Part shown: positions 46,650 to 58,949 of the stretch, in pieces
Position numbering within the stretch: the stretch's first letter is position 1
How the letters are laid out: every line of letters begins with the position of its first letter
From: Cynocephalus volans
Taxonomy: Eukaryota; Chordata; Mammalia; Dermoptera; Cynocephalidae
NCBI RefSeq assembly: GCF_027409185.1
Contig: NC_084467.1
Coordinates: 83,088,501-83,152,500, forward strand
DNA: 64,000 nucleotides
Reading direction: 5' to 3'
Program-made: the position numbers and the translations under genes
Notes under the pieces: model-generated
Databases searched by the model: none
What the model was told of the DNA's origin: nothing
Seen by the model: the letters and a program-made list of their open reading frames with translations, nothing else

Positions 46650-46765
46650 TCTGGCCCCACTCAGCCGGGTAAGTGGGGTGGGTGTTGGGGGAGCTTCCCC
46701 GTAGGCAGGGGCACCTGGTGGGCTCCGCCCCCGCCGGCCCCGCCCCCTCTCGGTTCCGAAGGACC
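46650..46765. promoter_or_regulatory. Short GC-box-rich CpG block
   Basis: In CpG-poor surroundings, 46723-46748 packs two Sp1-type boxes (ccgccccc and ccccgcccc) with about eight CpGs nearby. It lies 90-200 bp upstream of the KATNBL1 pseudogene start on the minus strand. It may be the parent's GC-rich 5' UTR carried along in the retrocopy, or an independent promoter-like island. A consensus donor-like GTAAGT is at 46669-46674. Confidence 0.45.
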
Positions 46766-46789
46766 CAAGGGAGGGGGAGAAACTAAAGT

Positions 46790-47465
46790 ACATGAACTAT
46801 TAAAGGCAGTTCTGCCAACTGGCTGTCCGGAAAAGTGGCACCAATCTAACTTACATCAGCAGGGGAGAAAGGTAAAGATGTGGAAAGCTTTGCAAGTTTC
46901 CTGTGCCTGTTATTCTTATTTACTCCTATAACAGTGAACAATCAAACCCATAAAAAGACAAGGGGGGCAGTGAAGGATGTCAGAGAACCAGAAGGAGAAC
47001 ATTGGGAAGTTGGTCCTAGTTCCCAGGCTATGGAAAATAATAGCAGAAAATTGGATAGATGATAAAAGCTCTAAAAAGTCCTGAAGGATAGAAGAAGGAG
47101 GGATGAGGGCGTGTAGGAGGTACCTCTCGGTGTGTTTTCACTCCTGCACCACGCAGTACGTTCCTGGGGCAGCATAGGAGCTCTGCTTCTTCGCACCGAT
47201 GTCTAAGTGCAGGGCTGGACACCCTGCGAGTACCTGGGTGATGATAGGCCTTCCTGGGCTCGGAGGAGCATTTGGAAAATGGGATTTTAAATGGTCACCA
47301 GCAAGAGGAATGGAGAGTGGGATTCTTGGGCTTGGTTAGCTCCAGGGACAATTAGGAACAAGTGCTGGGTGGAGGAGACCTAGATTCCTTCAAATAACCA
47401 GCTCTCAACAACCTTTGGCTCATTCTTAACAAACTAGAAAGGAGGTGATCATCCAGGCTTTTTGG
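46790..47465. other. Unassigned stretch
   Basis: No recognised element between the GC block and the MITE. Confidence 0.4.
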
Positions 47466-47471
47466 GTTATA

Positions 47472-47555
47472 TGAGGGTACTTCAAAAAGTTTGTGGAAAA
47501 ATAGAGTAAAAAGATAATACAAATCTTTCCATGAGCTTTTTGAAGTGCTCTTGTA
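47472..47555 (+). mobile_element. Mariner-like MITE, intact copy
   Basis: 84-bp element with TA at both edges and imperfect terminal inverted repeats of about 20 bp (atgagggtacttcaaaaag left; its relative reversed at the right). It has no coding capacity and was mobilised in trans. Related copies lie at 21036-21209 and 52395-52438. The exact mariner subfamily was not confirmed. Confidence 0.8.
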
Positions 47556-47589
47556 TAACCTAACTCACTTACTATCAATCGGTCCATCA

Positions 47590-47880
47590 ACCAGCTTCAC
47601 TGAGCACCCGTTTGATGCCCAGCACTTGGGCTGAGCCCTGCAGGGTAGCAGATGAAGTAGAAGCCGATATACCTGCTTCTGAGGAGCCTGCGTGTTGGTG
47701 GGGAGGCCAGACCACAACCCATGGAAGTGTCACAAACCACACAAGACTGTAGAAGAGCAAGCATCAGATTGAGCACTGGGTGCGACATGGTGTGATGGAA
47801 GGCCCAAGGACAGGAGACGGGCAAAACAGGCTTCAGTGACAAGGTGAGGCTTGAGCTTTGGAAATCTAAGGGGTGGCCTT
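47590..47880 (-). repeat. L2 3' region, antisense
   Basis: 'tcactgagcacccgtttgatgcc', 'tgaggagcctgcgtgttggtgggg' and 'gcttcagtgacaaggtgaggcttgagc' follow the reversed L2 order. Confidence 0.65.
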
Positions 47881-47884
47881 GGGA

Positions 47885-48800
47885 TCTATGCCCTCACTTC
47901 TGTGAGGTGTAAAGAACTGAAGGATCATTCTGTGAGGAGGAAAAGCATCACCCCTCTCTTTCAGTGTCCCCTGCTCCTCCCAGTGCCACCTGCTCAACAT
48001 TGCAATGCTCGAGGCCTATCTACAGGTGAAGGGAAAAGAAAGAAGGGAAAAAAATGGCTTGTGGCGAGGGTGAAAACATAGCTGTAGCTGCTTCTACCAG
48101 GCCAACTTCTGCAGCTGGCCCCCAGCTGCAAACATGGCTCTTCTGGCTGACTTGCCTCTGGGGAACAGGGGAGACTTTCAAGTACATCTTCCGGGAGTCC
48201 CTAGGTCAGACAAAAAACCCAGCTCTGTTGCAAGGGTCTGTCAACATCCTCATAGTTAGATACGTGAAGTGCTGGCATGCTTACCCTGTGTAATCACTGC
48301 CCCACCCCTCCAAGGAGAAAAGCTGATTTCAGCCGCTTGAGGAGAGAGAAATAGCAGGGACCTTTCTGTAGAACTGATGATAATTTGCTCCTTATAAGGC
48401 GTGCACAAACAAAAAGCCCCACGCTCATGGCTCAGGAATGTGGGCCTCTATGTGTCTTCCTCCTGACATTACCTGGTAATTGGGCTCTACACCTGAGGGC
48501 AGCACTTTCTGTGGTCTCCTGGACGGCAGAGTGGGGGTGGCCTCCCTTCCCAGTGAGTGGGCAGAGTATTCATTGCCGGAGGTAATCCTAGCCATAAAGT
48601 TCTCTGAATCAGCGCTGCAGTTGGATTGAACTGTACTAAAGGGCTGTTTAAAGAAAGTTTTTTTTCTATTATTTGAGAAACAAACTTCCTATCAGCTATA
48701 ATGCTTACCTCACCATGGGTTATTATTTAACCTCCAGTAAAAGAAGGGCCAGAATTTACAGGGATTAAAGCCAAGGTCCCTCCAGGAGCTAACATAGGAA
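47885..48800. other. Unassigned stretch
   Basis: Nothing recognised. Confidence 0.4.
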
Positions 48801-48804
48801 TAAA

Positions 48805-49035
48805 ATAATCAGTAATATTAGCAATTGTTTACTGGTAGTTCCTCCTTCTAGGTCAGGCTCTTCGCTTATGATCTGTTAATTCCTATATTACTCTAGTAAT
48901 TGTGCCCCCTTTTAAAGAAAGGATATTGAAGTTCTAGGAGAGGTTATGTCATTTGCCTGAGTTCACACAGCTAGCAAGTAGGAAAATAGAGATTTAAACC
49001 CAAGTATTTCTGACTCCAAAGCCAGAAGAGTTCCT
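48805..49035 (-). repeat. MIR SINE
   Basis: Antisense MIR: 'cccttttaaagaaaggatattga', 'tgcctgagttcacacagctagcaagtagg' and 'tttctgactccaaagccagaaga'. Confidence 0.88.
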
Positions 49036-49039
49036 TCAA

Positions 49040-49470
49040 CTGGAGCCGCAAACACCCTAACGCCAACAGGTGCCGTGCAGTGTGAAGAATGAATTTGGCC
49101 ACTCCAACTGGTCTTGTTCCTCATGAGGATTTCTCAGACCTTCATGGAATAAATGAACGTTGTGTTTCCTTCTAAACTGTTTTTCCTTCCAATCTTGTGT
49201 TGCTCAGAAAAACATGGAACCAGAAAGCTAAATTCCAGAGTCCTCTCTGTGCTCAGCACAGGAGGAGCCCAGCCAGGAGGGCTGTCCGAGGTCTGTCTGT
49301 GAGATGCTCTGTGGCTGAGCCTCCCTGTCCTGACTTGGCCTGCCAGCCTGTTCTCTGGCTGCCCTCATCAGCCACCCAGGCTGCGTCCCTCTGGCTCCCA
49401 CAAATAGTCAGCTGGGCCAAACCCCACCCTTATATTCGGTGTGGTTGCCTAGACACCCTGCCCTCCCTTG
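49040..49470. other. Unassigned stretch
   Basis: A 141-residue plus-strand frame at 49197-49622 crosses this segment and the following L2 fossil; no domain was recognised. Confidence 0.4.
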
Positions 49471-49474
49471 ACCC

Positions 49475-49890
49475 CCATTCTTCATTCAACAAATATTGTG
49501 TACCCATTATATATGCAAGGCACAGCTGTGCGCTCCCTGGGGACAAGACAGAGGTGATCCCCTGTCCTCTGGAAGCTGACATTCAGGAATGTGGAGTAAA
49601 TACTCAACTGTTACTCAGTTGATTGCTTAATCACAGTTGTATAAGTCCTTCAGAATTGCCAGTTACTAAGAGAGTGTATGACTGGGGTAGGGATGGGGTC
49701 CTGACAAGGACTGAGAAGTAGGAAAAGCTTCCCTAAGGAAGAAGACAGCGGGGGGGGGTGGTGCTAGTGGCACAAAGTGAGGCTGGAGAGGTCAGCAGGG
49801 CCCCATCGTGAGGCCTTTTGTAGGTCTGGATTTTACCTGTGGATGAAGAAACCCCATTGAAGGGTTTAGGTAGTGAATGATACATGTGTA
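49475..49890 (-). repeat. L2 3' region, antisense
   Basis: 'ttcattcaacaaatattgtgta', 'gcaaggcacagctgtgcgctcc', 'gaagctgacattcaggaatg' and 'cccattgaagggtttaggtag' in reversed L2 order. A G(9) run is at about 49751. Confidence 0.8.
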
Positions 49891-49894
49891 CAAG

Positions 49895-51715
49895 TCCGGG
49901 AAGAAAGGAATGATGCGTGTGCCAGCAGATTCTAAATTGTGCTGAGAATTAGCAACTGCCCTTTTGGCCTTTGATTATGAAAGAGTAGGTCAGCAGTAAC
50001 TCAAAGGTTGATCTTTAAAGGGGTCCCAGTAAATGCTTATTCTTGATAATGAGTTTTAAGCCCAAGCGATCCTCTCCAAATCCCACCCCCACCAGCAGTC
50101 TGACTCTGGAATCATCTTCTGGTGTAGCAGCACCTCAAAGAGTAGACCCACCCAGGCCATTCAGAGAGGTGGATTTGGAGGGGATTTGGGGGTCAGCTGG
50201 GAGATGAGAGGCAAGGCAAGGAGTTGAGTAGTGTTGGGATCCTAAGGACTGGTCCCTTTTGTCAGGGTCATCCATGTGAGTCGCTCTTCTGGGCCTTGGA
50301 AAAGCACTGAGAGATCCCCAGATGTTGTTCTCAGAGCCTGCCCTGACATGTCACCCCTGAAGATGGAGGCCTTTGGTCTTGAGCCCTTTTCCATGTGTAA
50401 AAGAAGGGCTGTGCTGGGGGTCCACCGAGGCCTCTTCTGACCCAAACATTCTGGTGCCTAATCGCTTCAGAAGAGACATGCCATTCCCAGTTGGGGCCCC
50501 AGGAGGAATGTCTTATGGTGGGCAACTCTGAAAGCTATCATGGGGCCTAGAGAGGAATGGAAAGAAAGAAGGCGGAGTAGAGGGATAGCCACAGGAATTT
50601 TCTATCAGTTGGACGGTGGGACGACAACAGGCAGAAAACAACTATGACTATGGCATGATTCTGCCCAGTGGGAATATATCTCCAAAATAATTTATTGTCA
50701 GTGATTAGTGATTAAAATGTATGCCAACTTGCAGCATTAGCAATCTTGTTTTGATGCCTGTTCTGCCAAAACCCTTTCCCTAGTATTTCTTACATTACAA
50801 ACATCTGCAAAATTTTCCACTGAGCTTCTTGCCTCAGAAAGAGATTCTGAGAAGTGCTTTTTTACACAAAGTGCATCAGTAGTGTAGTGCTGCTATCATG
50901 TGTTGAAACGAATGTGAGAAAAAGAGATAATGTTTGAAATGAAAAAAAAAAGTGGGATTTCTAAACCAAATGATCAAATGTTGCCAGTTCTGCTTCCCGG
51001 CTATCATGAATTGATAACAAATTAGCAAAAGGCCAAACTTCCACGTGTGAGGCATTGCTCCGGGCAGTGGCCAGAGCCAGGAATAACATACATCTCTAGA
51101 TATCTTCAGCTCCGAGGCTTACAAGCCGAGCCTTTGTAAAGTCTGTACTCTGTGATGGGGCCCTCTTTTCCAGTGGGGTAGGAGGAAAAGTCTCCTTGCG
51201 TTGCAGCTTGGTATGGTGCCTTGTACCCTGGCCGGGACGTAGGAAACCGCCCTAGAACCCCTCTGCTCATTGTTAGCTGTGTGATTTCTCCAAGTCTCCT
51301 AACCCACTGGAGTCTATTTCTTTCTCTCTAAAACAACAACAGTGATTAAACTGAGGACAGATTATATGCTAGGCTAAACCATGTGCGAGTTAAGAAATAG
51401 CCGTCACCTACCTCCATGAGAGTGGGGTAATGGATGGAAGACATTAAGTATCGCATGTGAGGTGACTCCTCACATTAGAATATCGCAGCATCTCCATTTA
51501 CCCAGTGAGCTCGTAAAAAAAGATTTTGTTGACTTGAATATAAAGATGTATAAGGATGTAAATAAAGTAGGCAAATGTCTGTGTATAATAGTTAATGTAT
51601 TATTTTAATTACTTATACATACTTAAAATTACATAGGATATTTCTTGATTTATAAATATTGATTAATATGTTAATAGTTCAAATTATAAATGTAACATCA
51701 TGTTTATAAGGAAGA
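49895..51715. other. Unassigned stretch
   Basis: About 1.8 kb with nothing recognised, becoming very AT-rich after 51530. A short A run is at about 50942. Confidence 0.4.
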
Positions 51716-51865
51716 AACATTGCCTTTTGCTGCTCACAGTGCAATACCTTTAATCAAACTCTTCCAATGCCCCTTTGACGTCAGTGTCCTGGTCTTGACT
51801 GCAGCCAGTCTCCAAGGCTGTTTTCCAGAGCACAGCATCTTCAAAACATCTAGGTTGCTTGAGAT

Positions 51866-52092
51866 TCAGCACCTTTTGAATCTAAGTATGACGTTGTCAT
51901 TGGAAATTTTACCCCAAGCCACAATAATTTCCCTATTTTTGATCCCGTATGATAGCCACCTATCTTTAAAGTGTTGGAGGTAGCAATATTGATTATTAAC
52001 ATGATTTTTATACGGTTTGTTTACTGTGACCTCCAACACTTTTCCTCCTTTTCTGTATTGCCAGGTGTCTTCCATAAGATATCCTACAGTAG
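51866..52092 (-). pseudogene. Unidentified protein-like fragment, possible retrocopy
   Basis: The minus strand carries a roughly 70-residue frame with a non-random composition: GGKVLEVTVNKPYK, then QYCYLQHFKDRWLSYG and REIIVAWGK. After a stop a second stretch follows in the same frame (EDAVLWKTALETGCSQDQD reads in a shifted frame). It looks like real ancestral protein rather than chance, but I cannot name the family. No introns, start context or clean poly-A tail were established. Confidence 0.35.
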
Positions 52093-52394
52093 CATTGCTT
52101 TATTTTTTTATTTTTTTCTTGCTATTTTTTAATTCTTTACTCTATAGATAATAAGGCAAAAATTACATTCATATGGAACATTAAAAAAAAAAGTGTTACC
52201 ACATCATTTTCCAGCATCATAGGAAATAATTTCCTGCTTGATATCCAATGAGATGTTTCCTTTTTTGATAGAAAATAGATGAACCAATGCCTTTGTTATA
52301 GAATTCAAAATCTTTGCAACTGTGGCTTAGTTCCCACTTCTTACCTCATTTATAACATATTATAATAGTTAATATTACTGGTAAAATATGAGTA

Positions 52395-52438
52395 TGAGGC
52401 TACTTTAAAAAGTTTATGGAAAAATTTGTATTATCTTC
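52395..52438 (-). mobile_element. MITE fragment abutting L1
   Basis: The first half of the mariner-like MITE (atgaggctactttaaaaag, then ggaaaaatttgtattatctt), preceded by TA, stops where the L1 3' end begins. The other half was not found convincingly beyond the L1 5' end at 58.04 kb. Confidence 0.65.
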
Positions 52439-52665
52439 CTTTTTGTTATTGATTATGCATATTCATGGGGTACAAAGCTGACTGTCACTACTTGTTCTCA
52501 AGATGTGATGGCCAGATCAATACTATCAGCATGCCCATTACCACAAATTGTGATTATTCCCCATTTCACCCACCCAATTAATTCCCAACCTCCCTCCTCC
52601 TCCCCCACTCCACCCCACTCCACAACCCTAGGTATGTTCTCTCCCTCTGCAAGTCCAATGCACCA

Positions 52666-55600
52666 CTATAATCTTTCTTTCCTTCCTTCTTTTTCTCTTA
52701 GCTCCCACTTATGAGTGAGGACATATGGTATTTTTCCCTCTACGTGGCTTATTCCACTCAACATAACTTTCCCCAAGTTCATCCATGTTGCTGTGAATGG
52801 CAGAATTTCATTCTTTTTTATGGCAGAGTAGTATTCCATGGTGTATACATACCACGTTTTCCAGTCATCCGTTGATGGACATTTAGGTTGGTTCCATGTC
52901 TTGGCTATTGTAAATAGAGCTGCAATGAACCTGGGAGTGCAGGTATCCCTTCGACATGATGATTTCCATTCCTTTGGGTATACACCCAGAAGTGGGATTG
53001 CTAGATCGTATGGTAGATCTATCTGTAGTTGTCTGAGAAAACTCCACACTGTTTTCCATAGTGGTTGTACTAATTTACAGTCCCACCGACAGTGTAGGAG
53101 CATTCCCTTCTCTCCACATCCTCATCAGCATTTGTTATTTTCCATCTTTTTGATTATAGCCAATCTAACTGGGGTGACACAATATCTTGATGTGGTTTTA
53201 ATTTGCATTTCTCTGATGATTAGAGATGTTGAGCATTTTTTTAAGTGCCTGTTGGCCATTTGTACATCTTCCTTTGAAAAAGTGTATTCAGCTCTTTTGC
53301 CCATTTTTTAATTGGGTTATTTGGGGTTTTTTTACTGCATAATTGCTTGAGTTCTTTGTATATTCTGGATATTAATCCCTTGTTGGATGTATAGTTTGCA
53401 AATATTTTCTCCTACTCTGTAGGCTGTTGTTTCTCTCTGTTGATGGTTTTCTTTGCTGTGCAGAAGCTTTTTGGTTTGATATAATCCCATTTATTTATTT
53501 TTTTCTTTTGTAACTTCTGCTTTTAGACTCTTGTTCATAAAGTCTGTGCCCAGTCCTAGTTTCTGAAGTGTTTCTCCTATATTTTCCCTTAGTAGTTTTA
53601 CAGTTTCAGGTCTTATACTTAAGTCTTTGATCCATTTTGAGTTGACTTTGGTATATGGTGAGAGGTGCAGGTCTAGTTTCATTCTTCTGCATATGGATGT
53701 CCAGTTTTCCCAGCACCACTTACTGAAGAGGCAGTCTTTCCCTCAAAGTATGTTTTCATTGCTTTTGTCAAATATTAATTGGGTGTAAGTCTGTGGGTTG
53801 ATTTCTGGGTTCTCTATTCTGTTCCACTGGTCCAAGTGTCTATTTTTATGCCAGTGCCATGCTGTTTTGGTTACTATAGCTTTGTAGTACATGAAGTCAG
53901 ATAGGGTTATGCCTCCAGCTTTATTTATTTATTTTTTTGCTCGGGATTACTTTGGCTATTTGGGGTCTTTTGTTATTCCATATGAATCTTAGGATTATTT
54001 TTTCTATTCCTGTGAAGAATGTCATTGGTATTTTGATGGGGATTGCATTGAATCTGTAGATTGGTTTGGGTGGTATGGACATTTTCACAATGTTAAGTCT
54101 TCTAACCCAAGAGCATGGAATGTCTTTCCATCTTTTTGTGTCTTCTTTAATTTCTTTCACTAGTGGTTTATAGTTCTCATTTAGAGATTTTTCACCTCCT
54201 TGGTTAAATTGATTCCTAGGTATTTTATTTTTCTGGTGACTATTGTAAATGGGCTTACTTTCTTGATTTATCTTTCTGTTAGTTCATTATTGGATAATAT
54301 AAATGTAAATGATTTGGGGGCATCGATTTTGTATCCTGCGACATTACTAAAATTATTAAACAGCTCTACAAGTTTTTTGGTAGATAGGATCGTGTCATCT
54401 GCAAATAGGGACAGTTTGACTTTGTCTTTTCCAATCTGGATGCCCTTTCTTTCTTTCTCTTGCCTGATTGCTCTAGCTAATACCTCCAATACTATGTTAA
54501 ATGGGAGTGGTAAGAGTGGGCATCCTTGTCTTGTTACAGTTCTTAAGGGAAAAGCCTTCAGTTTTTCCCCATTCAGAAAGATATTGGTGGTAGGCTTGTT
54601 GTAGATGGCTTTTATTGTGTTGATATACTTTCCTTTTATACCTAATTTGCTGAAAGTCTTTATCATAAAGGGATGTTGAATTTTGTCAAAGGCTTTTTCT
54701 GCGTCCATTGAGATAATCATATGGTTTTTGTCCTTGATTTTGTTGATGTGAGGTATCACATTTATTGACTTGTGTATGTTGAACCAACCTTGCATTTCTC
54801 AGATGAATGCCACTTGATCATGGTGTATAATTTTTTGGATGTGTTGCTGTATTCTTATTGCTAGTATTGTATTGGGGATTTTTGCATCTCTGTTCATCAG
54901 ATATTGGCCTGTAGTTTTCTTTTCTTGTTGTATCTTTGTCTGGTTTTGGTATCAAGGTGATGCTGGCCTCATAAAATGAGTTTGGAAAAGTGGTCTCTGT
55001 TTTAATTTTTTGCAATAGTTTGAAGAGAATTGGTATTAATTCCTCTTTAAAGGTTTGGTAGCCTTTAGCAGTAAAGCCACCTGGTCTTGGGCTTTTCTTT
55101 GTTGGGAGGTTGCTGATTACTGCTTCAATCTTATTGCTTGTTACTGGTCTGTTCAGGTTTTCTGTGTCTTCTTGATTCAGTCTTGGTAGTTTGTATCTGT
55201 CCAGAAATTTATCCATTTCCTCCAGGTTTTCAAATTTGTTGGTGTGTAGTTGTTTATAATAGTCTCTAATGATTTTTTGTGTTTCTGTGGAATCAGTTGT
55301 AATGTCTCCTTTTTCATTTCTGATTTTTGTTATTTGGGTCTACTCTTCTTTTTTTTTTGTTAACAAAGTGAATGGTTTGTCTGTTTTGTGTATCATCTCA
55401 AAGAACCAACTTTTTGTTTCACTGATTTTTTGTATTTTTTTTTTTTTGGTTCTCTATATCATTTAGTTCTGCTCTAATCTTAATTATTTCTTTCTATTAA
55501 CTTTGGGATTAGATTGTTCTTGTTTTTCTAGTTATTTTAGGTGTAGAGTTAGGTTGTTTATCTGAAATCTTTCTACTTTTTTGATGTAAGCATTTATTGC

Positions 55601-56495
55601 TATGAACTTCACTCTTAGAACTGCAGTATCCCACAGGTTTTGATATGATATGTCTTTATTTTTTTTGTTTTCTAGACATTTTTTGATTTCCTGTTTAATT
55701 TCTTCTTGGACCCATAGTTTATTCAGGAATCTGTTGTTTAATTTTCATGTGTTTGTACAGAGTCCTGTGTTTTGCTTATTGTTAATTTCTAGTTTTAATC
55801 CACTGTAGTCTGAAAAGATAGTTGAGATGATTTTGATTTTTTTCAAGTTATTGAGACTTGATTTGTGACCTAGCATGTGGTCTATCATGGAGAGTGTTAC
55901 ATGTGCTAATGAGAAGAATGTATATTCTGTAGTTGTTGGATGAAATGTTTTGTGGATATCTGCCAATTCCAATTGGTCTATAGTGTAGCTTAAATCCTGT
56001 ATTTCTCTGTTGATTTGTTGCGTGAATGATCTGTCTACTGATGAGAGGGGATTGTCCAACTATTATATTGGGGCCAACCTCTTTCTTAGGTCTAATAGTG
56101 TTTGCTTCACATATCTGGGTGCTTCAGAGTTGGGTGCATATATATTTATGATTGTTACATCTTCTTGCTGGATTGATTCCTTTATCATTATATAGTCGCC
56201 TTCTTTGTATCTTTTTATGGTTTTTGGTTTAAAGTCTATTTCATCTGATATAAGAATAGCTATTCCTGTTCGTTTTTGGTTTCCATTTGCATGGTATATC
56301 TTTTTCCATCCCTTCACTATTAGTCTGTGTGCATCTTTACTGGTGAGGTGAGTCTCTTGAAGACAGCATATAGTAGGGTCTTGCTTTTTGATCCAATCCA
56401 TCACTCTGTGTCTTTTGAGTGGGGAGTTTAATCTATTTACATTTAGAGTTGTTATTGAGAGGTATTGTCTTACTCCTTGGATTTTATGGCTTTTT
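52666..56495 (-). pseudogene. L1 ORF2 (endonuclease-reverse transcriptase), broken
   Basis: Normally a roughly 1275-residue protein that nicks target DNA and reverse-transcribes L1 RNA. The N-terminal APE-type endonuclease is visible at 56480-56063, with the CLQETHL segment containing the catalytic Glu. The reverse transcriptase is at 55216-54268, with the FADD catalytic box near 54412. The C-terminal Cys-containing segment ([14 protein letters not shown]) and a final KEGRKERL lie before the stop at 52666. Several frameshifts and stops divide it into fragments at 56404-56063, 56059-55745, 55216-54818, 54795-54268, 54160-53921 and 53103-52666. The start codon region is degraded. Confidence 0.92.
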
Positions 56496-56663
56496 GTTTA
56501 GATGCTCTGACTATCATTTGTTCTTTTCTTCTCCTTTGATTACTGGTCTTCAATGTTTGTGGGGGTTTTTTGAGGTGGTAAGATTTAGTTTCTTTTGACT
56601 TTCTCATTTGCATTTATGTTTAACTAGTGGGTTTTGTTTCTTGTGTAGTCATGGTAGTGATTA

Positions 56664-57608
56664 TTATTGTTTTTTGGATTCCAGATGCAGGGCTCCCTTG
56701 AGAATTTCCTGCAGGACTGGTCATGTGGTGATGAGCTCCTGCAGTTTTTGTTTGTCTAGGAAATATACTATTTCTCCCTCATTTCTGAAGGATAGCCTTG
56801 CCAGGTAGAGTATTCTTGGCTGGCAGGTTGTTTTTTCTTTCATTATTTTGAATATGTCATCCCATTTTCTTCTTGCCTGTAGAGTTTCAGTTGAGAAGTC
56901 TGCTATTAGTCTGATGGGGGCTCCCTTATAAGTGATTTGACACTTTTCTCTTGCTGCTTTTAGGATTCTCTCTTTGTCCTTGAGCTTTCCCAATTTGACT
57001 GTAATGTGTCTCAGAGAGGATATTTTTGGAATGAAACTGTTTGGGGACCTTTGAGCTTCCTGGATCTGAAGGTCTGTGTCTGTCCCTATACCTGGGAAGT
57101 TTGCTGTTATTATTTCATTGAATATGTTTTCAATGCCTTTATCTTTCTCCTCCCCTTCAGGAACACCCATAATTCAGATGTTTGTGTGCTTAAGATTGTC
57201 TGCTAGCTCTCTTAGGGATTCTTCATTTCTTAAAATTTTTTTTCCTTTTTTTTTTTTGTCTGCCTGGGTTATTTCATAAAGACCATCTTTGAGTTGAAAA
57301 ATTCTTTCTTCTGCTTGTTCTAATCTGCTGCTTAAACTCTTAGTTGCATTTTTTATTTCATTGAATGTGTCTTCCAGTTCCAGGAGTTCTGATACATTAT
57401 TTTTTAAGTTATTAATCTCTTTGTAAATTTCATCCTTCATATCCTGGATATTTTTTCTTTTTTCATTGTGTTGTATTACAGAGTCCTCTCTTATCTCACT
57501 GAGTTTCCTTAAGATAGTTACTCAGAATTCATTTTCAATCATTTCAAGGGTTTCCTGTTCAATAAGGTCTGGTACTTGAGAGTTACTGAATTCCTTTGGT
57601 GGTGTCAT
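56664..57608 (-). pseudogene. L1 ORF1 (RNA-binding protein), broken
   Basis: About 314 codons from MTPPKEFSNSQ at 57608 to a stop at 56664. The N-terminal part has a stop about 30 residues in (after ENEF). Next comes a coiled-coil-like region with regular Leu/Ile and Glu/Lys (57440-57250), a low-complexity Lys run, then the RRM/C-terminal domain with IRLIADFSTETLQARR and a final ALHLESKKQ. The intact protein forms trimers that coat L1 RNA. The two halves are in different frames here. Confidence 0.9.
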
Positions 57609-58039
57609 ATTTTCTGATTATTTTGTATTTCTAGTATCTCTACATTGATTTTTAATCATCTGGTACATCAGTTGCTTCTTCTATTACTCTGGAGTGGACT
57701 TCGAGGAGAAAGAATTTTTCCTCTTTTTACAGGCTCCTCCAGTGACTCTCCTTGCGTCAGTGAAGTCAAATATGTGGTGGGCTACCTGCATGGTGGTTGT
57801 GGATATTACTAACGCAGTGAGCTGTCCTCACAAAAGTATTAATTGTGGTGGTGGCTGTTGTGGACCCTCTCCACGGAAGCTGTGTGAAGCCTCATAGTGG
57901 TGGCATGGTGCACAGGATCTTGCCTTCTGCGCAGGTGGGGTGGGGGTCTGAGTGGGTGGCTGGCCTGTTCTCCTATCTGCCTGGGTGCCTCCTCCATTGG
58001 TGGCAGCATGGCACAGGGTCCTTAGCATTGCTTGAGATA

Positions 58040-58245
58040 GGCTAAGACTAACACGTGCTCATCAAAGTGAAGGTTGTTGTTCAAAATAAAGTAATTCAAA
58101 GAGTGCCCTGTAGGTTGTTCTGTAAAGACTCTCATATAAGGTGACTCCAATGGATAATTGTGAGGGGAAAAGGAATGATTATATATGCTAATTATAATAA
58201 AGCTTTAAATGGAAAGCGTTTAGAGATAAGAGAGGGTATAGACTA
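58040..58245. other. Unassigned stretch
   Basis: Nothing recognised flanking the L1 5' end. Confidence 0.4.
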
Positions 58246-58249
58246 GCTA

Positions 58250-58390
58250 TATGATCAATCCTTGAGTGGTAACTTTTCTTAACCTCCTTGTTTAGAAAAA
58301 AAGGCCTATCGATAATACCTCAAAATATTGCTGGAAGAAGTAAATGTGGTTACAAATTTTAGCAGAGCACCTGCTTCACAGGTGTAAATA
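58250..58390 (+). repeat. Weak MIR-like fragment
   Basis: 'taacctccttgtttagaaaaaaagg', 'gataatacctcaaaatattgctgg' and 'agcagagcacctgc' weakly follow a sense MIR. Confidence 0.4.
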
Positions 58391-58744
58391 CAGGTGACTG
58401 CCACCATTCTGAATTCCTCCAGCTGTGCCCCACACTTGACTCTATGGAGCACATTAAAGGAAAAGTAGCACAAGAAAGATAAGATGTTAACAAAACATCT
58501 TTGCCCTTTGTTCGGTTGAGACAGACGAGAGTTTTCCCAAAGACACCTTACCACGAACCAAAGGGAAACTAAGAACTAAAGAGGCAAGGACTGTAGTGTC
58601 AGAGTTCCTCCCCAGATCTCAGTGTCATTGTTCCTTTCTGCATTCTTCAGTCCTGCAGGCATTTTTCTCTCCTAGGCTTAGCTTTGTTCCCCTGTACTTG
58701 CAGCCACTATGGGAGGGGGCGGGCACTGGGACAGTAATTGAAAA

Positions 58745-58945
58745 CCACTGGGATTTGGAGGAGGACAAATTGAGTTTGAACCACCCTCTACCTCTCACTG
58801 GCATTAAGGCTCAGAGCATGTCCCTTTACCTCTCCAAGCCTTGGTTTCTTCATCCATTTAGTGGAGACAAATTTCGTGGAGAAACTTTGAAGGTTTCCCT
58901 GAAGATTAAATGAAGTCATGTATCCAGGGTATTCAACACAAAACC
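58745..58945 (+). repeat. MIR SINE
   Basis: Sense MIR: 'ggaggaggacaaattgagtttgaacc', 'cttggtttcttcatccatttag' and 'gaagattaaatgaagtcatg'. Confidence 0.85.
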
Positions 58946-58949
58946 TGTT

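Larger units (their letters stand above)
52439..58035 (-). mobile_element. Near full-length L1 LINE, antisense
   Basis: About 5.6 kb. From right to left on the minus strand: a GC-richer 5' UTR (about 58035-57610), ORF1, a short intergenic spacer, ORF2 and a 3' UTR ending near 52439. Both reading frames carry stops and shifts, so it is inactive, but it is far less decayed than the L1 at 31.4 kb. No target-site duplication was found, and the 5' boundary is approximate. All sense-strand small frames within it are shadows. Confidence 0.93.

Noticed and set aside
52838..55466. Several plus-strand open frames of 60-157 residues
   Set aside because: They are shadows of the antisense L1 ORF2 pseudogene.
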